64,000 bases of DNA from Anaerolineae bacterium (GCA_013360465.1 JABWBO010000012.1:1-64000); one strand, 5' to 3'; shown: positions 1-7,409, numbered from the stretch's first letter. Notes: generated from the letters alone by a model not told the origin. A program made the numbers and translations.

Positions 1-111
1 GAACACGCGCACGTTGGTCGCGCCATACTGTTCCGCCAGCTTCAGCACGGCGTCGCGCTTGTCGCCGATGATCTCGGCGATGCCCAGGCTGCCCTTTTTG
101 GGAACCGTCAT
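1..111 (-). CDS. MNT-type nucleotidyltransferase, N-terminal fragment (runs off window)
   Basis: Reading from ATG at 111 toward base 1 gives 37 codons, MTVPKKGSLGIAEIIG... ending NVRVF at the window edge. The next residues of this family are the GSx10DxD catalytic motif, which would lie outside the window. It is the only one of the three copies here whose N-terminal frame is intact; the copies near 886 and 1545 are frameshifted. MNT proteins of this kind are antitoxins that nucleotidylate HEPN toxins, so a HEPN partner is expected just past base 1. It is too short for the ORF track. Identity rests on near-exact nucleotide match to the other two copies. Confidence 0.75.
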   Translation of the reverse strand, partial: MTVPKKGSLGIAEIIGDKRDAVLKLAEQYGATNVRVF

Positions 112-185
112 GCGCTGCCCTCAATCTCTCCTGTATCCTGATTATAAGGCAGAATCTTCGGCTTGCCGTCGGTGCTGGCTGTGGG
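112..185. repeat. Duplicated MNT upstream region with a relic of the map 3' end
   Basis: Bases 112-150 repeat 1546-1585 almost exactly (GCGCTGCCCTCAATCTCT then CTGTATCCTGATTATA, with only a few mismatches). Bases about 152-185 (ATCTTCGGCTTGCCGTCGG and flank) match the antisense of the last codons of map near 1620-1650, encoding TDGKPEIL there and TDGKPKIL here. The edge copy of the MNT gene therefore carries its original map-proximal upstream DNA, which points to tandem duplication of a map-3'-end/MNT/HEPN segment. Confidence 0.7.
141..146 (-). promoter_or_regulatory. Candidate -10 element (TATAAT) for the edge MNT copy
   Basis: The minus strand reads TATAAT 30 bases upstream of the ATG at 111. 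The same hexamer sits at the same distance from the third copy (1575-1580). No convincing -35 is visible, so this is a -10-only call. Confidence 0.4.
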
Positions 186-213
186 GGAGGGGCTTCAAAG
201 CGCGGCAGACGGG

Positions 214-576
214 CTAAATGAAGTCCGCTTCGTCGTCTGCGAGGACTTCGGGATCGGCAGCCATCGTTTCGACCACAGATCGCAGCGCCGGGAGCTGTTC
301 GACGGCTGCCCAGACGATCTCGAGATCAACTTTATCGTAACGATGGATCAGGAAATCGCGGAATCCTGCAACCGCCTGCCAATCCACCTCTGGAAACCGT
401 GCCAGAAAGGCTTTCGGCATACGTTTCACCGCTTCGCCGATGACTTCATAACAGCGAATAACGGCATCCTGCGTTCGGGTATCGGCGAAGAACGCCGTCC
501 GCCCTTCAGCCGTGTAGGTCTCCACATCGGAAGTCTTGCGAACCAGGTCATCGACAAGCTGCTTCAGAGCCGTCAC
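214..576 (-). CDS. HEPN-domain toxin (DUF86 family), copy A
   Basis: A 120-residue protein of the HEPN/DUF86 type, the RNase-like toxin half of MNT-HEPN toxin-antitoxin pairs. The diagnostic RX4HXY motif is present as RDFLIHRY near residue 75-82, followed by D-x-V and the usual VW...VEQLP helix. Its ATG overlaps the stop of the upstream MNT frame by 4 bases, so the two are translationally coupled. It aligns along its length with copy B (898-1248), but many residues differ, so the copies are diverged paralogues and not a recent exact duplication. The C-terminus is acidic (DDEADFI). Function is inferred from the family. Confidence 0.85.
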   Translation of the reverse strand: MTALKQLVDDLVRKTSDVETYTAEGRTAFFADTRTQDAVIRCYEVIGEAVKRMPKAFLARFPEVDWQAVAGFRDFLIHRYDKVDLEIVWAAVEQLPALRSVVETMAADPEVLADDEADFI

Positions 577-788
577 AGCGGTCGCGCCTCTCTGAGCGCC
601 CTGGGTCGAATGAACTCCTTCAAGGTGCGTTCGGTAGAGAGATCAACCTCTCGCCCCAGCAGTTCTTTGAGTCTGACCCACAAGCCAACCACCTCAAACA
701 GGCTGCTGCCCGCGCGGAACTCCACCAGGAAATCGACATCGCTGTCTTCCCGCGCTTCGCCCCGCGCCACGCTGCCGAACACGCGCAC
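573..788 (-). CDS. MNT nucleotidyltransferase antitoxin, copy A, 5' end frameshifted
   Basis: The open frame starts at a GTG and encodes 71 residues, beginning RVFGSVARG. It keeps the full GSx10DxD nucleotidyltransferase motif (GS, ten residues, DVD) and the FLVEF strand. Compared with the edge copy, one base is missing near 820 (cagcCGGCG instead of cagcaCGGCG), which separates this frame from its natural ATG at 886 and removes the first helix. The gene may still be made from the internal GTG, may be dead, or the deletion may be an assembly error. It overlaps the downstream HEPN gene by 4 bases. The C-terminal half (ERTLKEFIRPRALREARPL) differs from copy B. Confidence 0.7.
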   Translation of the reverse strand: MRVFGSVARGEAREDSDVDFLVEFRAGSSLFEVVGLWVRLKELLGREVDLSTERTLKEFIRPRALREARPL

Positions 789-817
789 GTTGGTCGCGCC
801 ATACTGTTCCGCCAGCT

Positions 818-886
818 TCAGCCGGCGTCGCGCTTGTCGCCGATGATCTCGGCGATGCCCAGGCTGCCCTTGGGTTTCTTCGCCAT
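818..886 (-). pseudogene. Frameshifted N-terminus of MNT copy A
   Basis: From ATG at 886 the frame reads MAKKPKGSLGIAEIIGDKRDAG and then hits TGA. The edge copy continues DAVLKLAEQYGATNVRVF. A single-base deletion explains the stop; the rest of the gene continues in another frame at 788. Confidence 0.7.
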
Positions 887-897
887 AGCTATCGTCT

Positions 898-1248
898 CTA
901 GGTATCGTCAGTCAGGTCTTCGACTTTCTTCGCCAATGACTCGATTGCTGCTTTGAGTTCCGGCAGTTGTTCGACGGCTTCCCATACCAAAGTCAAATTG
1001 ACGCGATCATAATTGTGGGCGAGAAAGTCACGGAACAAGATCAATCGCCGCCAGTTCACCTCGGGTAGCTGCGCCAACACCAGCGGATCGATCCGCTTGA
1101 GGATCTCGGCGATATTCACATAAGCGAAGGCTACACCATACTGCACCAAAACATCTGCCAGGAAGACATCGCGACCACCGCGCGTGAACCGCTCGATGTT
1201 GCTGACTTCGTTCCGCAAATCATTGACGTACTCCGCAAGTGATTTCAT
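898..1248 (-). CDS. HEPN-domain toxin (DUF86 family), copy B
   Basis: A 116-residue HEPN/DUF86 protein. The RX4HXY motif is clear (RDFLAHNY), preceded by the PEVNWRR segment and followed by the TLVWEAVEQLP helix, as in copy A. The ATG overlaps the stop of its MNT partner by 4 bases. The N-terminal half (ERFTRGGRDVFLADVLVQYGV) differs clearly from copy A. Only about a dozen bases separate its stop from the ATG of the copy A module, so the modules are packed head to tail and probably co-transcribed. Toxin activity is a family inference. Confidence 0.85.
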   Translation of the reverse strand: MKSLAEYVNDLRNEVSNIERFTRGGRDVFLADVLVQYGVAFAYVNIAEILKRIDPLVLAQLPEVNWRRLILFRDFLAHNYDRVNLTLVWEAVEQLPELKAAIESLAKKVEDLTDDT

Positions 1249-1460
1249 AGGCGGATCAGTTCGCGCAAAGCTGTTGGCTTCGCGAAATCCTTGAGCGTAT
1301 CCTCAGTGGACAGGCTGACATCGCGTTCCAGCAGGTCTTTGAGCGCTGCCCACAATTCAATTGCATCAAAAATCGAAGTTCCCGGTTTGTACTCTACCAG
1401 GAAATCGACATCGCTGTCTTCCCGCGCTTCGCCCCGCGCCACGCTGCCGAACACGCGCAC
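1245..1460 (-). CDS. MNT nucleotidyltransferase antitoxin, copy B, 5' end frameshifted
   Basis: A 71-residue open frame from an internal GTG, beginning RVFGSVARG and keeping GSx10DxD. The natural ATG at 1545 is out of frame because 14 bases present in the edge copy (between AAGCG and AGCTGGCG) are missing. The first part of the frame is almost identical in DNA to copy A, while the second half (KPGTSIFDAIELWAAL) is different, so identity is concentrated at the 5' end of every copy. Whether a 71-residue MNT without its first helix still neutralises the HEPN protein cannot be told from sequence. Confidence 0.7.
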   Translation of the reverse strand: MRVFGSVARGEAREDSDVDFLVEYKPGTSIFDAIELWAALKDLLERDVSLSTEDTLKDFAKPTALRELIRL

Positions 1461-1545
1461 GTTGGTCGCGCCATACTGTTCCGCCAGCTCGCTTGTCGCC
1501 GATGATCTCGGCGATGCCCAGGCTGCCCTTTTTCGGAACCGTCAT
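1461..1545 (-). pseudogene. Frameshifted N-terminus of MNT copy B
   Basis: ATG at 1545 opens MTVPKKGSLGIAEIIGDKR, identical to the edge copy, then continues AGGTVWRDQR out of frame after a 14-base deletion. The deletion begins only a few bases from the single-base deletion in copy A. The correct frame resumes at the GTG at 1460. Confidence 0.7.
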
Positions 1546-1574
1546 GCGCTGCCCTCAATCTCTGCTGTATCCTG

Positions 1575-1580
1575 ATTATA
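1575..1580 (-). promoter_or_regulatory. Candidate -10 element (TATAAT) for MNT copy B
   Basis: TATAAT on the minus strand, 30 bases before the ATG at 1545 and just past the map stop. It is conserved with 141-146. No good -35 hexamer is seen, as that region would overlap the end of map. Confidence 0.4.
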
Positions 1581-1604
1581 CGGCAGGATGGGCAGCGCAG
1601 CGCA

Positions 1605-2414
1605 TCATGGCAGCGTGAGGATCTCCGGCTTGCCGTCGGTGATGGCGATGGTGTGTTCGAAGTGGGCGCACAGCGACCGGTCGCGCGTGACCACCGTCCA
1701 CTTGTCGCTCAATTCGTCCAGATCGGGGCGACCGGCGATGACCATCGGCTCGATAGCGTAGGTCATGCCAGGCTGAAGCTTGTAGCTCACCCAGCCGCGC
1801 TGCCGGCTGCCCCGGGGCCACCAGTTGGGGACCTGCGGCTCCTCGTGCATGTTGCGCCCCACGCCGTGCCCGGTGTATTCCCGCGCCACGCTGTAGCCCT
1901 GGCTTTGCACAAAGCGCATGACGGTCAGCGCCACATCCTTGGTCTCGTTGGGCGGCACCGAGGCTTCGATGCCGACGTATAGCGCCCGCTCGGTCACATC
2001 CAGAAGGCGCTGCACCGCTTTGGGGATTTCACCCACGCCCATCGTGAACGCGGCGTCGCCCACGTACCCCTGGTAGATCGCCCCGACATCCAGGCTGATG
2101 ATGTCGCCTTCGCGCAGAATGCGCTTGGCGCTGGGGATACCGTGTACCAGTTCGTGGTTGATCGAGGCGTTGATCGACGCGGGATAATCCGGCGCATCCT
2201 GCTTGGGATAGTTCAGGAAGGCGGGGATCGCGCCGTGATCGCGGATCACCTGTTCAGCGACGCGGTCGAGTTCGGCGGTCGAGACGCCGGGGCGCACCAG
2301 TTCTCGCATGGCAGCATGGGTTTTCGCCACGATCCGCCCGGCTTCACGCATGATGGCGATTTCGTCGCCGCTCTTGATGTGTACCTGCGCCCGTTCACGG
2401 CGTGTCACGACCAT
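1605..2414 (-). CDS. map: Type I methionine aminopeptidase
   Basis: Removes the initiator methionine from new proteins in the cytoplasm. The protein has 269 residues. The five metal ligands of the pita-bread fold are visible: Asp109 (SLDVG), Asp120 (GDAAF), His183 (TGHGVG), Glu222 (AIEPM) and Glu253 (FEHTI); His87 in NHELVHG is the substrate-side histidine. Slightly longer than the E. coli enzyme because of a short N-terminal stretch and a loop (RGSRQRGW) before the IEPM strand. It follows adk by about a dozen bases, the usual order at the end of the spc operon. The MNT-HEPN array lies directly downstream. Confidence 0.97.
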   Translation of the reverse strand: MVVTRRERAQVHIKSGDEIAIMREAGRIVAKTHAAMRELVRPGVSTAELDRVAEQVIRDHGAIPAFLNYPKQDAPDYPASINASINHELVHGIPSAKRILREGDIISLDVGAIYQGYVGDAAFTMGVGEIPKAVQRLLDVTERALYVGIEASVPPNETKDVALTVMRFVQSQGYSVAREYTGHGVGRNMHEEPQVPNWWPRGSRQRGWVSYKLQPGMTYAIEPMVIAGRPDLDELSDKWTVVTRDRSLCAHFEHTIAITDGKPEILTLP

Positions 2415-2427
2415 GTTTCGCCTCTCC

Positions 2428-3144
2428 CTATTTTCCCTGCGCCGCCTGAATCGCCCGGCGGATATCGCTGCCTACCTGCTCGATGGTTTGATCAGCGTCG
2501 ATGCGGACGACCACGCCTTTTTCGTCGTAATAGGCGATCAGCGGGCGAGTCTGCTCGGTATAGGTGTCGATGCGCGTCAGCACGGCATGGGCGCTGCCAT
2601 CGTCGCTGCGGCGGGTCAGCTCGCGTCCATCCTGGCTGAGCGTCGCCAGCAGGCGCGGCGGAAACTGCTTGTCCGTCGGATGATCGACGAATTTCCAGTC
2701 GATGCCGCTGCTGTTGTAATAGATGTTATAGCTCTTGCCCGTCTCTGAATCGGTCACGCGCCCGAACGCCCGCTTGAAGGCGGTGTAGAGATCAAGCTGG
2801 AGCAGCAGCACCACGCCGATTCGCTCCCCGCGCGACTGAAGATAGCGATCCAGCCACTCCGCCTGGGCGGGGGTGCGCGGATAGCCATCGAGAATCACGC
2901 CATGTTCGGCGTCCGGCTGGCTCAGCCGCTCACTTACGACTTGATTGGTGGTATCGTCATCGACCAGCTTGCCGGCTGCCAGAATACCCTGTATGCGCTG
3001 TGCCAGCGCATCCGTCCGCGTCTTCATGGCACGGAACAAGTCACCGGTGGAAACGTGCGGGATGTCGAAGGACTGGCTGATGAATTTCGCCTGTTCGCCC
3101 TTTCCTGCCCCCTGCACACCCATCAGAATGATGTATAAGCCCAT
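2428..3144 (-). CDS. adk: Adenylate kinase
   Basis: Interconverts ATP + AMP and 2 ADP. The 238-residue protein has the NMP-binding segment (STGDLFRAM), the DGYPRT motif and a long LID region. The P-loop reads GVQGAGKGEQAK where the family usually has G-x-PGxGKGTQ, so the proline and the threonine after KG are both changed. The LID has no CxxC zinc knuckle and carries an unusual insert (KSYNIYYNSSGIDWKF). It sits between secY and map, as in many bacteria, but a hairpin separates it from secY. Probably an active kinase; a diverged nucleotide-kinase paralogue is the alternative. Confidence 0.9.
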   Translation of the reverse strand: MGLYIILMGVQGAGKGEQAKFISQSFDIPHVSTGDLFRAMKTRTDALAQRIQGILAAGKLVDDDTTNQVVSERLSQPDAEHGVILDGYPRTPAQAEWLDRYLQSRGERIGVVLLLQLDLYTAFKRAFGRVTDSETGKSYNIYYNSSGIDWKFVDHPTDKQFPPRLLATLSQDGRELTRRSDDGSAHAVLTRIDTYTEQTRPLIAYYDEKGVVVRIDADQTIEQVGSDIRRAIQAAQGK

Positions 3145-3190
3145 TTCCGTCTAGTCTCCAAGAATGCAGTTCGAAATGGTCCTGATCCAT

Positions 3191-3222
3191 AAATAATACA
3201 GGGGCGGTCGCTGAACCGCCCC
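3191..3222 (-). terminator. Hairpin terminator between secY and adk
   Basis: An 8-bp perfect stem (GGGGCGGT / ACCGCCCC, 3201-3222) with a 6-nt loop. On the minus strand it is followed by TGTATTATTT. It could end or attenuate the ribosomal transcript after secY and lower adk-map expression. Confidence 0.6.
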
Positions 3223-3285
3223 TTCATTGTTAATCGCCTTCAGGTGACAATTGTCAGGTCTCGCCCCCGCGCCGCCCCTGCGGAA

Positions 3286-4602
3286 CTAGCGAATGAAGCG
3301 GTCGTAGTTGCGCATGACCAGCTGGGCTTCAAGCTGCCGCAGCGTATCGATGACCACGCCGACCACGATGATCAAGCCGGACCCCGACAGCACATAGGCT
3401 GGATTGCCCGCCACGCCGGACACGAACTCGTTCGGGAACAGGATTCGGTAGATGAATTCGACGATGCCCGGAACGACCGCGACGATGCCCAGGAAGAGCG
3501 CGCCGACCAGCGTGATGCGCCGGGTGACGCGGACGATGTAATCCTGGGTGCGCTTGCCGGGGCGAATGCCGGGGATGAAGCCGCCGTTGCGCTGCAAGTT
3601 CTCGGAAAGGTTCTGATTGCCGATCATGATGTCGGAATACAGGAAGGTGAAGCCGACGACCAGCGCGAAGAAGGTCAGCCAGTAGGCAAGCCCCTGGTGC
3701 TGTCCAAAGGTCTGGTTGATCGACTGCCGCACCGGACCATCCGGGAACAGATTCACCAGCAGCGCCGGGAAGGAGATGATCGCCTGAGCGAAGATCAGCG
3801 GGATCATGCCGACCGGATTCACCTTCAGCGGAATGTGCGTCGAAGCGCCGCCGTACTGCTTGCGACCGCGCACCCGTTTGCCATACTGCACCGGGATGCG
3901 GCGCACGCCTTCCTGAATGAAGATGATGCCGATGACGCTCAGGATAGTGATGACGATGAAGAAGATGATATTGACGACCGGCTGGGTCGAGCTGTTCAGC
4001 AGGCGGATCAGGTTGCCCGGAGCCTGCGCCACGATGCCGGAGAAGATGATGATCGACAGACCGTTGCCGATACCCTGCTCGGTGATCATATTGCCGAGCC
4101 AGATGGCGAACATCGTGCCGGCGGTCATCGTCGCGATGACGGTGATGGTCAATAGGGCATCGGAGCCAAAGCCGGGGATGATCGGCGTGCCGCCGAGGGT
4201 GTTGAAGATCTGTATCTGGCTGACGACCTGGAGGATCGACATGGGTATCGCCAGATAATAAGTGTAGGTCTCCTTCTTTTCCTTGCCACCCGGCTCTTTA
4301 TCCATCGCTTCGAGCGCCGGGATGACCGGCGTGAGCACTTGCAGGATAATCGACGCCGTGATGTAAGGATAAACCCCGTTGGCAATCACGCTGAAGTTTT
4401 GCAGCGCGCCGCCAGACAGCAGGTTCAGCACGCCCAGCAGACCGCCGGACTGTCCTTCCAGCAGGCTGCGCAGTGCCGTGCGGTCAACGCCGACGACCGG
4501 CACGTGCGCCGCGAACTGGTAAATGACCAGGATCAACCCCGTGATCAGGAGTTTATTGCGCAGGTCAGGCAGGCGAAGGGCGTTACGCAGTGCCTCAATC
4601 AT
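3286..4602 (-). CDS. secY: Preprotein translocase subunit SecY
   Basis: Core channel of the Sec translocon in the inner membrane. The 438-residue protein starts MIEALRNALRLPDLRNKLL and has about ten hydrophobic segments. Typical SecY stretches are visible: GGALQNFSVIANGVYPYITASI in TM2, GSGLIIVVGVVIDTLRQ near the end, and the cytoplasmic loop with RVRGRKQYGG and IPLKVN. It lies downstream of rplO with a gap of about 70 bases, the classic spc-operon position, and no frame damage is seen. Confidence 0.98.
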   Translation of the reverse strand: MIEALRNALRLPDLRNKLLITGLILVIYQFAAHVPVVGVDRTALRSLLEGQSGGLLGVLNLLSGGALQNFSVIANGVYPYITASIILQVLTPVIPALEAMDKEPGGKEKKETYTYYLAIPMSILQVVSQIQIFNTLGGTPIIPGFGSDALLTITVIATMTAGTMFAIWLGNMITEQGIGNGLSIIIFSGIVAQAPGNLIRLLNSSTQPVVNIIFFIVITILSVIGIIFIQEGVRRIPVQYGKRVRGRKQYGGASTHIPLKVNPVGMIPLIFAQAIISFPALLVNLFPDGPVRQSINQTFGQHQGLAYWLTFFALVVGFTFLYSDIMIGNQNLSENLQRNGGFIPGIRPGKRTQDYIVRVTRRITLVGALFLGIVAVVPGIVEFIYRILFPNEFVSGVAGNPAYVLSGSGLIIVVGVVIDTLRQLEAQLVMRNYDRFIR

Positions 4603-4671
4603 GCCAGTTTCCTCAAGTCGATTGATGGGGACGCCCCAAAGGGTCGAGACGTCCTCTTGAATGACGGTGTT

Positions 4672-5202
4672 TTACGATTGGCTCTGCGCCATCAACTTCG
4701 CGAGCTTCGCCCTGGACAGCCGCTTGATGGTCAGCCGCGCACCGGTCACCGGCAGCGTGATGATTGTCGTCGTCCCGCCCGCCTTGGCGATCTTCTCCTG
4801 CGCGCTTTTGGTGAAGCGGTGTGCCTGAACCGTCAGCGCCTTGGTCAGGTCGCCATTGCCCAGGATCACGACAGGATTCTGCTCATCGCGAATCCAGCCC
4901 TGCGCCTTGAGCAGCGCCGGCGTTACCACCGTCCCCGCCGCCAGCTGATCGAGCTGTGCGATCTTGACTTCCTGGAACTCGATGCGGAACAGGTTGGTGA
5001 AACCGCGCTTGAACGGCAGACGACGCACCAGCGGCAGCTGACCGCCCTCAAAATAGGGTCCCTTGCGCGCATGACGACCACGCGCCCCAGCGCCCTTGGT
5101 GCCACGACCGGCAGTCTTGCCTTTGCCCGCCGAAATACCACGCCCGACGCGGGTGCGCTTCTTGTGCGATCCTTTGTTCGGCTGTAAATCGTGCAGCTTC
5201 AT
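4672..5202 (-). CDS. rplO: 50S ribosomal protein L15
   Basis: Late-assembly protein of the large subunit. The 176-residue sequence opens MKLHDLQPNKGSHKKRTRVG followed by the glycine/arginine-rich GRGxxSGxGKTAGRGTKG stretch that defines L15, then FEGGQLPLVRRLPFKRGF. The C-terminal tail (SRAKLAKLMAQSQS) is longer than in E. coli (144 residues). It starts two bases after the rpmD stop, so the pair is likely co-translated. Confidence 0.97.
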   Translation of the reverse strand: MKLHDLQPNKGSHKKRTRVGRGISAGKGKTAGRGTKGAGARGRHARKGPYFEGGQLPLVRRLPFKRGFTNLFRIEFQEVKIAQLDQLAAGTVVTPALLKAQGWIRDEQNPVVILGNGDLTKALTVQAHRFTKSAQEKIAKAGGTTTIITLPVTGARLTIKRLSRAKLAKLMAQSQS

Positions 5203-5204
5203 GA

Positions 5205-5414
5205 TCAGCCTACCTCCTCGACAGCGAGCAAGTGGGTGATCTTGGCGATCATCCCGCGCACCGCCGGAATATCCTTGACAATGACGCTGGCGTGCATCTT
5301 GCGCAGCCCCAGCGCCCTGGCGGTCTCGCCCTGGCTCTTCTCATAACCGATCGGGCTGCGCACCAGCGTGACCTTTAGCTGCTTCTCGTTGGCTTGCGCT
5401 TTCGCCTTAGCCAT
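5205..5414 (-). CDS. rpmD: 50S ribosomal protein L30
   Basis: Small large-subunit protein, 69 residues. The L30 core KVTLVRSPIGYEKSQGETARALGLRKMH is present, followed by DIPAVRGMIAKITHLL. A short N-terminal extension (MAKAKAQANEKQ) precedes it. Its start overlaps the end of rpsE by 8 bases, which supports translational coupling. Confidence 0.96.
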   Translation of the reverse strand: MAKAKAQANEKQLKVTLVRSPIGYEKSQGETARALGLRKMHASVIVKDIPAVRGMIAKITHLLAVEEVG

Positions 5415-6033
5415 TCTTCACTTCCTCCTGCGCACCCGCCGGAGCCGTCACCACCACATCGCGGCGGCGGCGCTCCCAGAAGGGGCGCATCTCGCCGGCG
5501 TTCTTGCCGCGCATCGCCGCCAACTCCTGCGGGCTGCGCAGCTGCTGAAGCGCTTCCAGCGTCGCCATCGCCACATTCAGCAGATTGGGGCTGCCCATGC
5601 TCTTGGTGAGGATGTCGCGCACGCCCACCGCCTCCAGCACCGCACGCACCGGACCACCGGCGATGACGCCGGTACCGGGCGCAGCCGGCTTCAGCAGCAC
5701 ACGCGCACCGCCATGCTCGGCGACCACCGGATGCGGGATCGTCGTCCCCGACAGAGAAATCTTGAACATCTGGCGGCGCGCGTGATCGGTCCCCTTGCGA
5801 ATGCTGTCCGGCACGGCGCGCGCCTTACCGACGCCGACGCCCACCCGTCCAGTGCCGTCGCCGACGACGACCACGGTGCGGAAAGCGAAGCGCCGACCGC
5901 CCTTGATCACCTTAGCAACGCGCTTGATGTCGATCACGCGCTCTTGCAGTTCTTCACGTTCCTCGCGAGGCTCACGCCCTTCGCGCGGTTCACGCCCCTG
6001 ACGGGGTTCACGCGATGTCTCTTTTTTCTTCAT
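5407..6033 (-). CDS. rpsE: 30S ribosomal protein S5
   Basis: Small-subunit protein acting in decoding fidelity. The S5 double-stranded RNA-binding fold starts near residue 30 (ERVIDIKRVAKVIKGGRRF) and includes GDGTGRVGVGVGKA and the C-terminal GSPNLLNVAMATLEAL. An unusual N-terminal tail of about 30 residues is built from repeats of REPRQG/REPREG/REPREE and is strongly charged. Length 208 against about 166 in E. coli. It overlaps rpmD by 8 bases. Confidence 0.97.
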   Translation of the reverse strand: MKKKETSREPRQGREPREGREPREEREELQERVIDIKRVAKVIKGGRRFAFRTVVVVGDGTGRVGVGVGKARAVPDSIRKGTDHARRQMFKISLSGTTIPHPVVAEHGGARVLLKPAAPGTGVIAGGPVRAVLEAVGVRDILTKSMGSPNLLNVAMATLEALQQLRSPQELAAMRGKNAGEMRPFWERRRRDVVVTAPAGAQEEVKNG

Positions 6034-6043
6034 CCGGTCCTCG

Positions 6044-6421
6044 CTAGAAACTCAAACCGCCCTCGCGCGCGCCTTCCGCAAGTGCGGCGACACGTCCGTG
6101 ATACTTGTAGCCGCCCCGGTCGAAGACGACTGCCGCGATTCCGGCATCCTTCGCCCGCTGCGCCAGCGCCTGTCCGACAATCTTAGCGGCTTCCGTCTTC
6201 GACTTACCGCTGATCTGCGGCGCAATCTCTTTGTCGATGGTGGACGCCGAAACGAGCGTCTGCCCGTTGAGATCGTCGATGACCTGGGCATAGATGTTCG
6301 TCAGACTGCGGAACACGCTCAGGCGTGGGCGCGCCGCAGTGCCTTCGACACGGGCGCGAATTCGCACTCTACGTCGGTCACGCAGCGCGCGCTTTTGCTT
6401 CAACTGCTTCGTCGTAGCCAT
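6044..6421 (-). CDS. rplR: 50S ribosomal protein L18
   Basis: 5S rRNA-binding protein of the central protuberance. The 125-residue protein shows [21 protein letters not shown], the family core [18 protein letters not shown], and [21 protein letters not shown] at the end. It lies between rplF and rpsE, with gaps of about 10 bases on each side. Confidence 0.97.
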   Translation of the reverse strand: MATTKQLKQKRALRDRRRVRIRARVEGTAARPRLSVFRSLTNIYAQVIDDLNGQTLVSASTIDKEIAPQISGKSKTEAAKIVGQALAQRAKDAGIAAVVFDRGGYKYHGRVAALAEGAREGGLSF

Positions 6422-6433
6422 ACGCTAATGACC

Positions 6434-6970
6434 TCACTTGCCCGTCTTGCCCGCTTTGCGGCGGATAATCTCGTCGGAATAGCGAACGCCCTTGCCCAGA
6501 TACGGCTCCGGCGGACGCAGCCCGCGAATGTTGGCGGCGATCTGCCCGACCACCTGCTTGTCGATGCCGTTGATGACGATGCGCTGGCGTCCTTCCGTCG
6601 CGAACGTGACGTTCGCCGGCGGGTTCACCACGATCTCGTGGGAGTAGCCCAGCTTCATCACCAGGTCCTTGCCGCGCAGTTCGGTGCTGTAGCCGACACC
6701 TTCGATCACCAGTTCGCGCTTGAAGCCATCGGAGACGCCGGTGACCATGTTCGCCAGCAGCGCCCGCGTCAAGCCGTGCAGCGCACGGTGCTGGCGTTCG
6801 TCCGAAGGACGGGTGACGACCAGCAATTTTTCCTCCACCTGGACGGTGATATCCGGGTGAACCTGATGGGTGAGCGTCCCCTTGGGTCCGTTCACCGTCA
6901 CCTGCTGCCCGTCGATCTTAACTTCGACCTTCGCCGGCAGCGTTATGGGTTTCTTGCCAATTCGTGACAT
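6434..6970 (-). CDS. rplF: 50S ribosomal protein L6
   Basis: Large-subunit protein near the factor-binding centre. The start was moved from the ORF-track ATG (7012) to ATG 6970, because MSRIGKKPITLP is the universal L6 N-terminus and the longer frame would run into rpsH. Two L6 folds are recognisable: GPKGTLTHQVHPDI in the first, and RPPEPYLGKGVRYSDEIIRRKAGKTGK at the end. It is 178 residues, normal for the family. Confidence 0.97.
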   Translation of the reverse strand: MSRIGKKPITLPAKVEVKIDGQQVTVNGPKGTLTHQVHPDITVQVEEKLLVVTRPSDERQHRALHGLTRALLANMVTGVSDGFKRELVIEGVGYSTELRGKDLVMKLGYSHEIVVNPPANVTFATEGRQRIVINGIDKQVVGQIAANIRGLRPPEPYLGKGVRYSDEIIRRKAGKTGK

Positions 6971-6986
6971 CGCTGTGCCTCTTCCC

Positions 6987-7391
6987 TTACCACACGTAGC
7001 ACAGCACTTCACCGCCGACCTGTTCGCGCCGCGCCTGCTGCGCCGTCATCACCCCTTTGGGAGTGGTCATGATGGCGATGCCAATGCCGCTCATCACGCG
7101 CGGCAGGTCGGTGCGCTTGCGGTAGACGCGGCGTCCTGGTTTGCTCACCCGGGTGATATTGGTGATCACCGGCTGACGGTCACGCCGCGTGCCGTGATAC
7201 TTCAAGGTGATGACGATATTGGAATAGGGCTGCCCCTCCACCACCTCGAAACTTTCGATGAACCCCTCCTCCTGCAAGATTCGGGCGATTTCCACCTTGA
7301 TCTTGGAAGCAGGGATGTCGCATGTGATCTTGCGCGCCAGCAGGGCATTGCGGATGCGCGTCAGCATATCTGCGATTGGATCGCTCGTCAT
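6987..7391 (-). CDS. rpsH: 30S ribosomal protein S8
   Basis: Primary 16S-binding protein of the platform. The 134-residue protein starts [20 protein letters not shown] and ends [10 protein letters not shown], both typical of S8, with the RPGRRVYR and [13 protein letters not shown] motifs in the C-terminal domain. In E. coli S8 represses the spc operon; no obvious S8-like target was looked for beyond eye inspection. Confidence 0.97.
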   Translation of the reverse strand: MTSDPIADMLTRIRNALLARKITCDIPASKIKVEIARILQEEGFIESFEVVEGQPYSNIVITLKYHGTRRDRQPVITNITRVSKPGRRVYRKRTDLPRVMSGIGIAIMTTPKGVMTAQQARREQVGGEVLCYVW

Positions 7392-7409
7392 GCTACCCGA
7401 CTCTCTTTC

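Noticed and set aside
163-846. 227-residue plus-strand ORF opposite the MNT-HEPN array
   Set aside because: Antisense to two recognised HEPN/MNT genes; no family resemblance; high-GC shadow.
3244-4155. 303-residue plus-strand ORF opposite secY
   Set aside because: Arg/Asp/His-rich shadow of secY; no ribosome-binding site.
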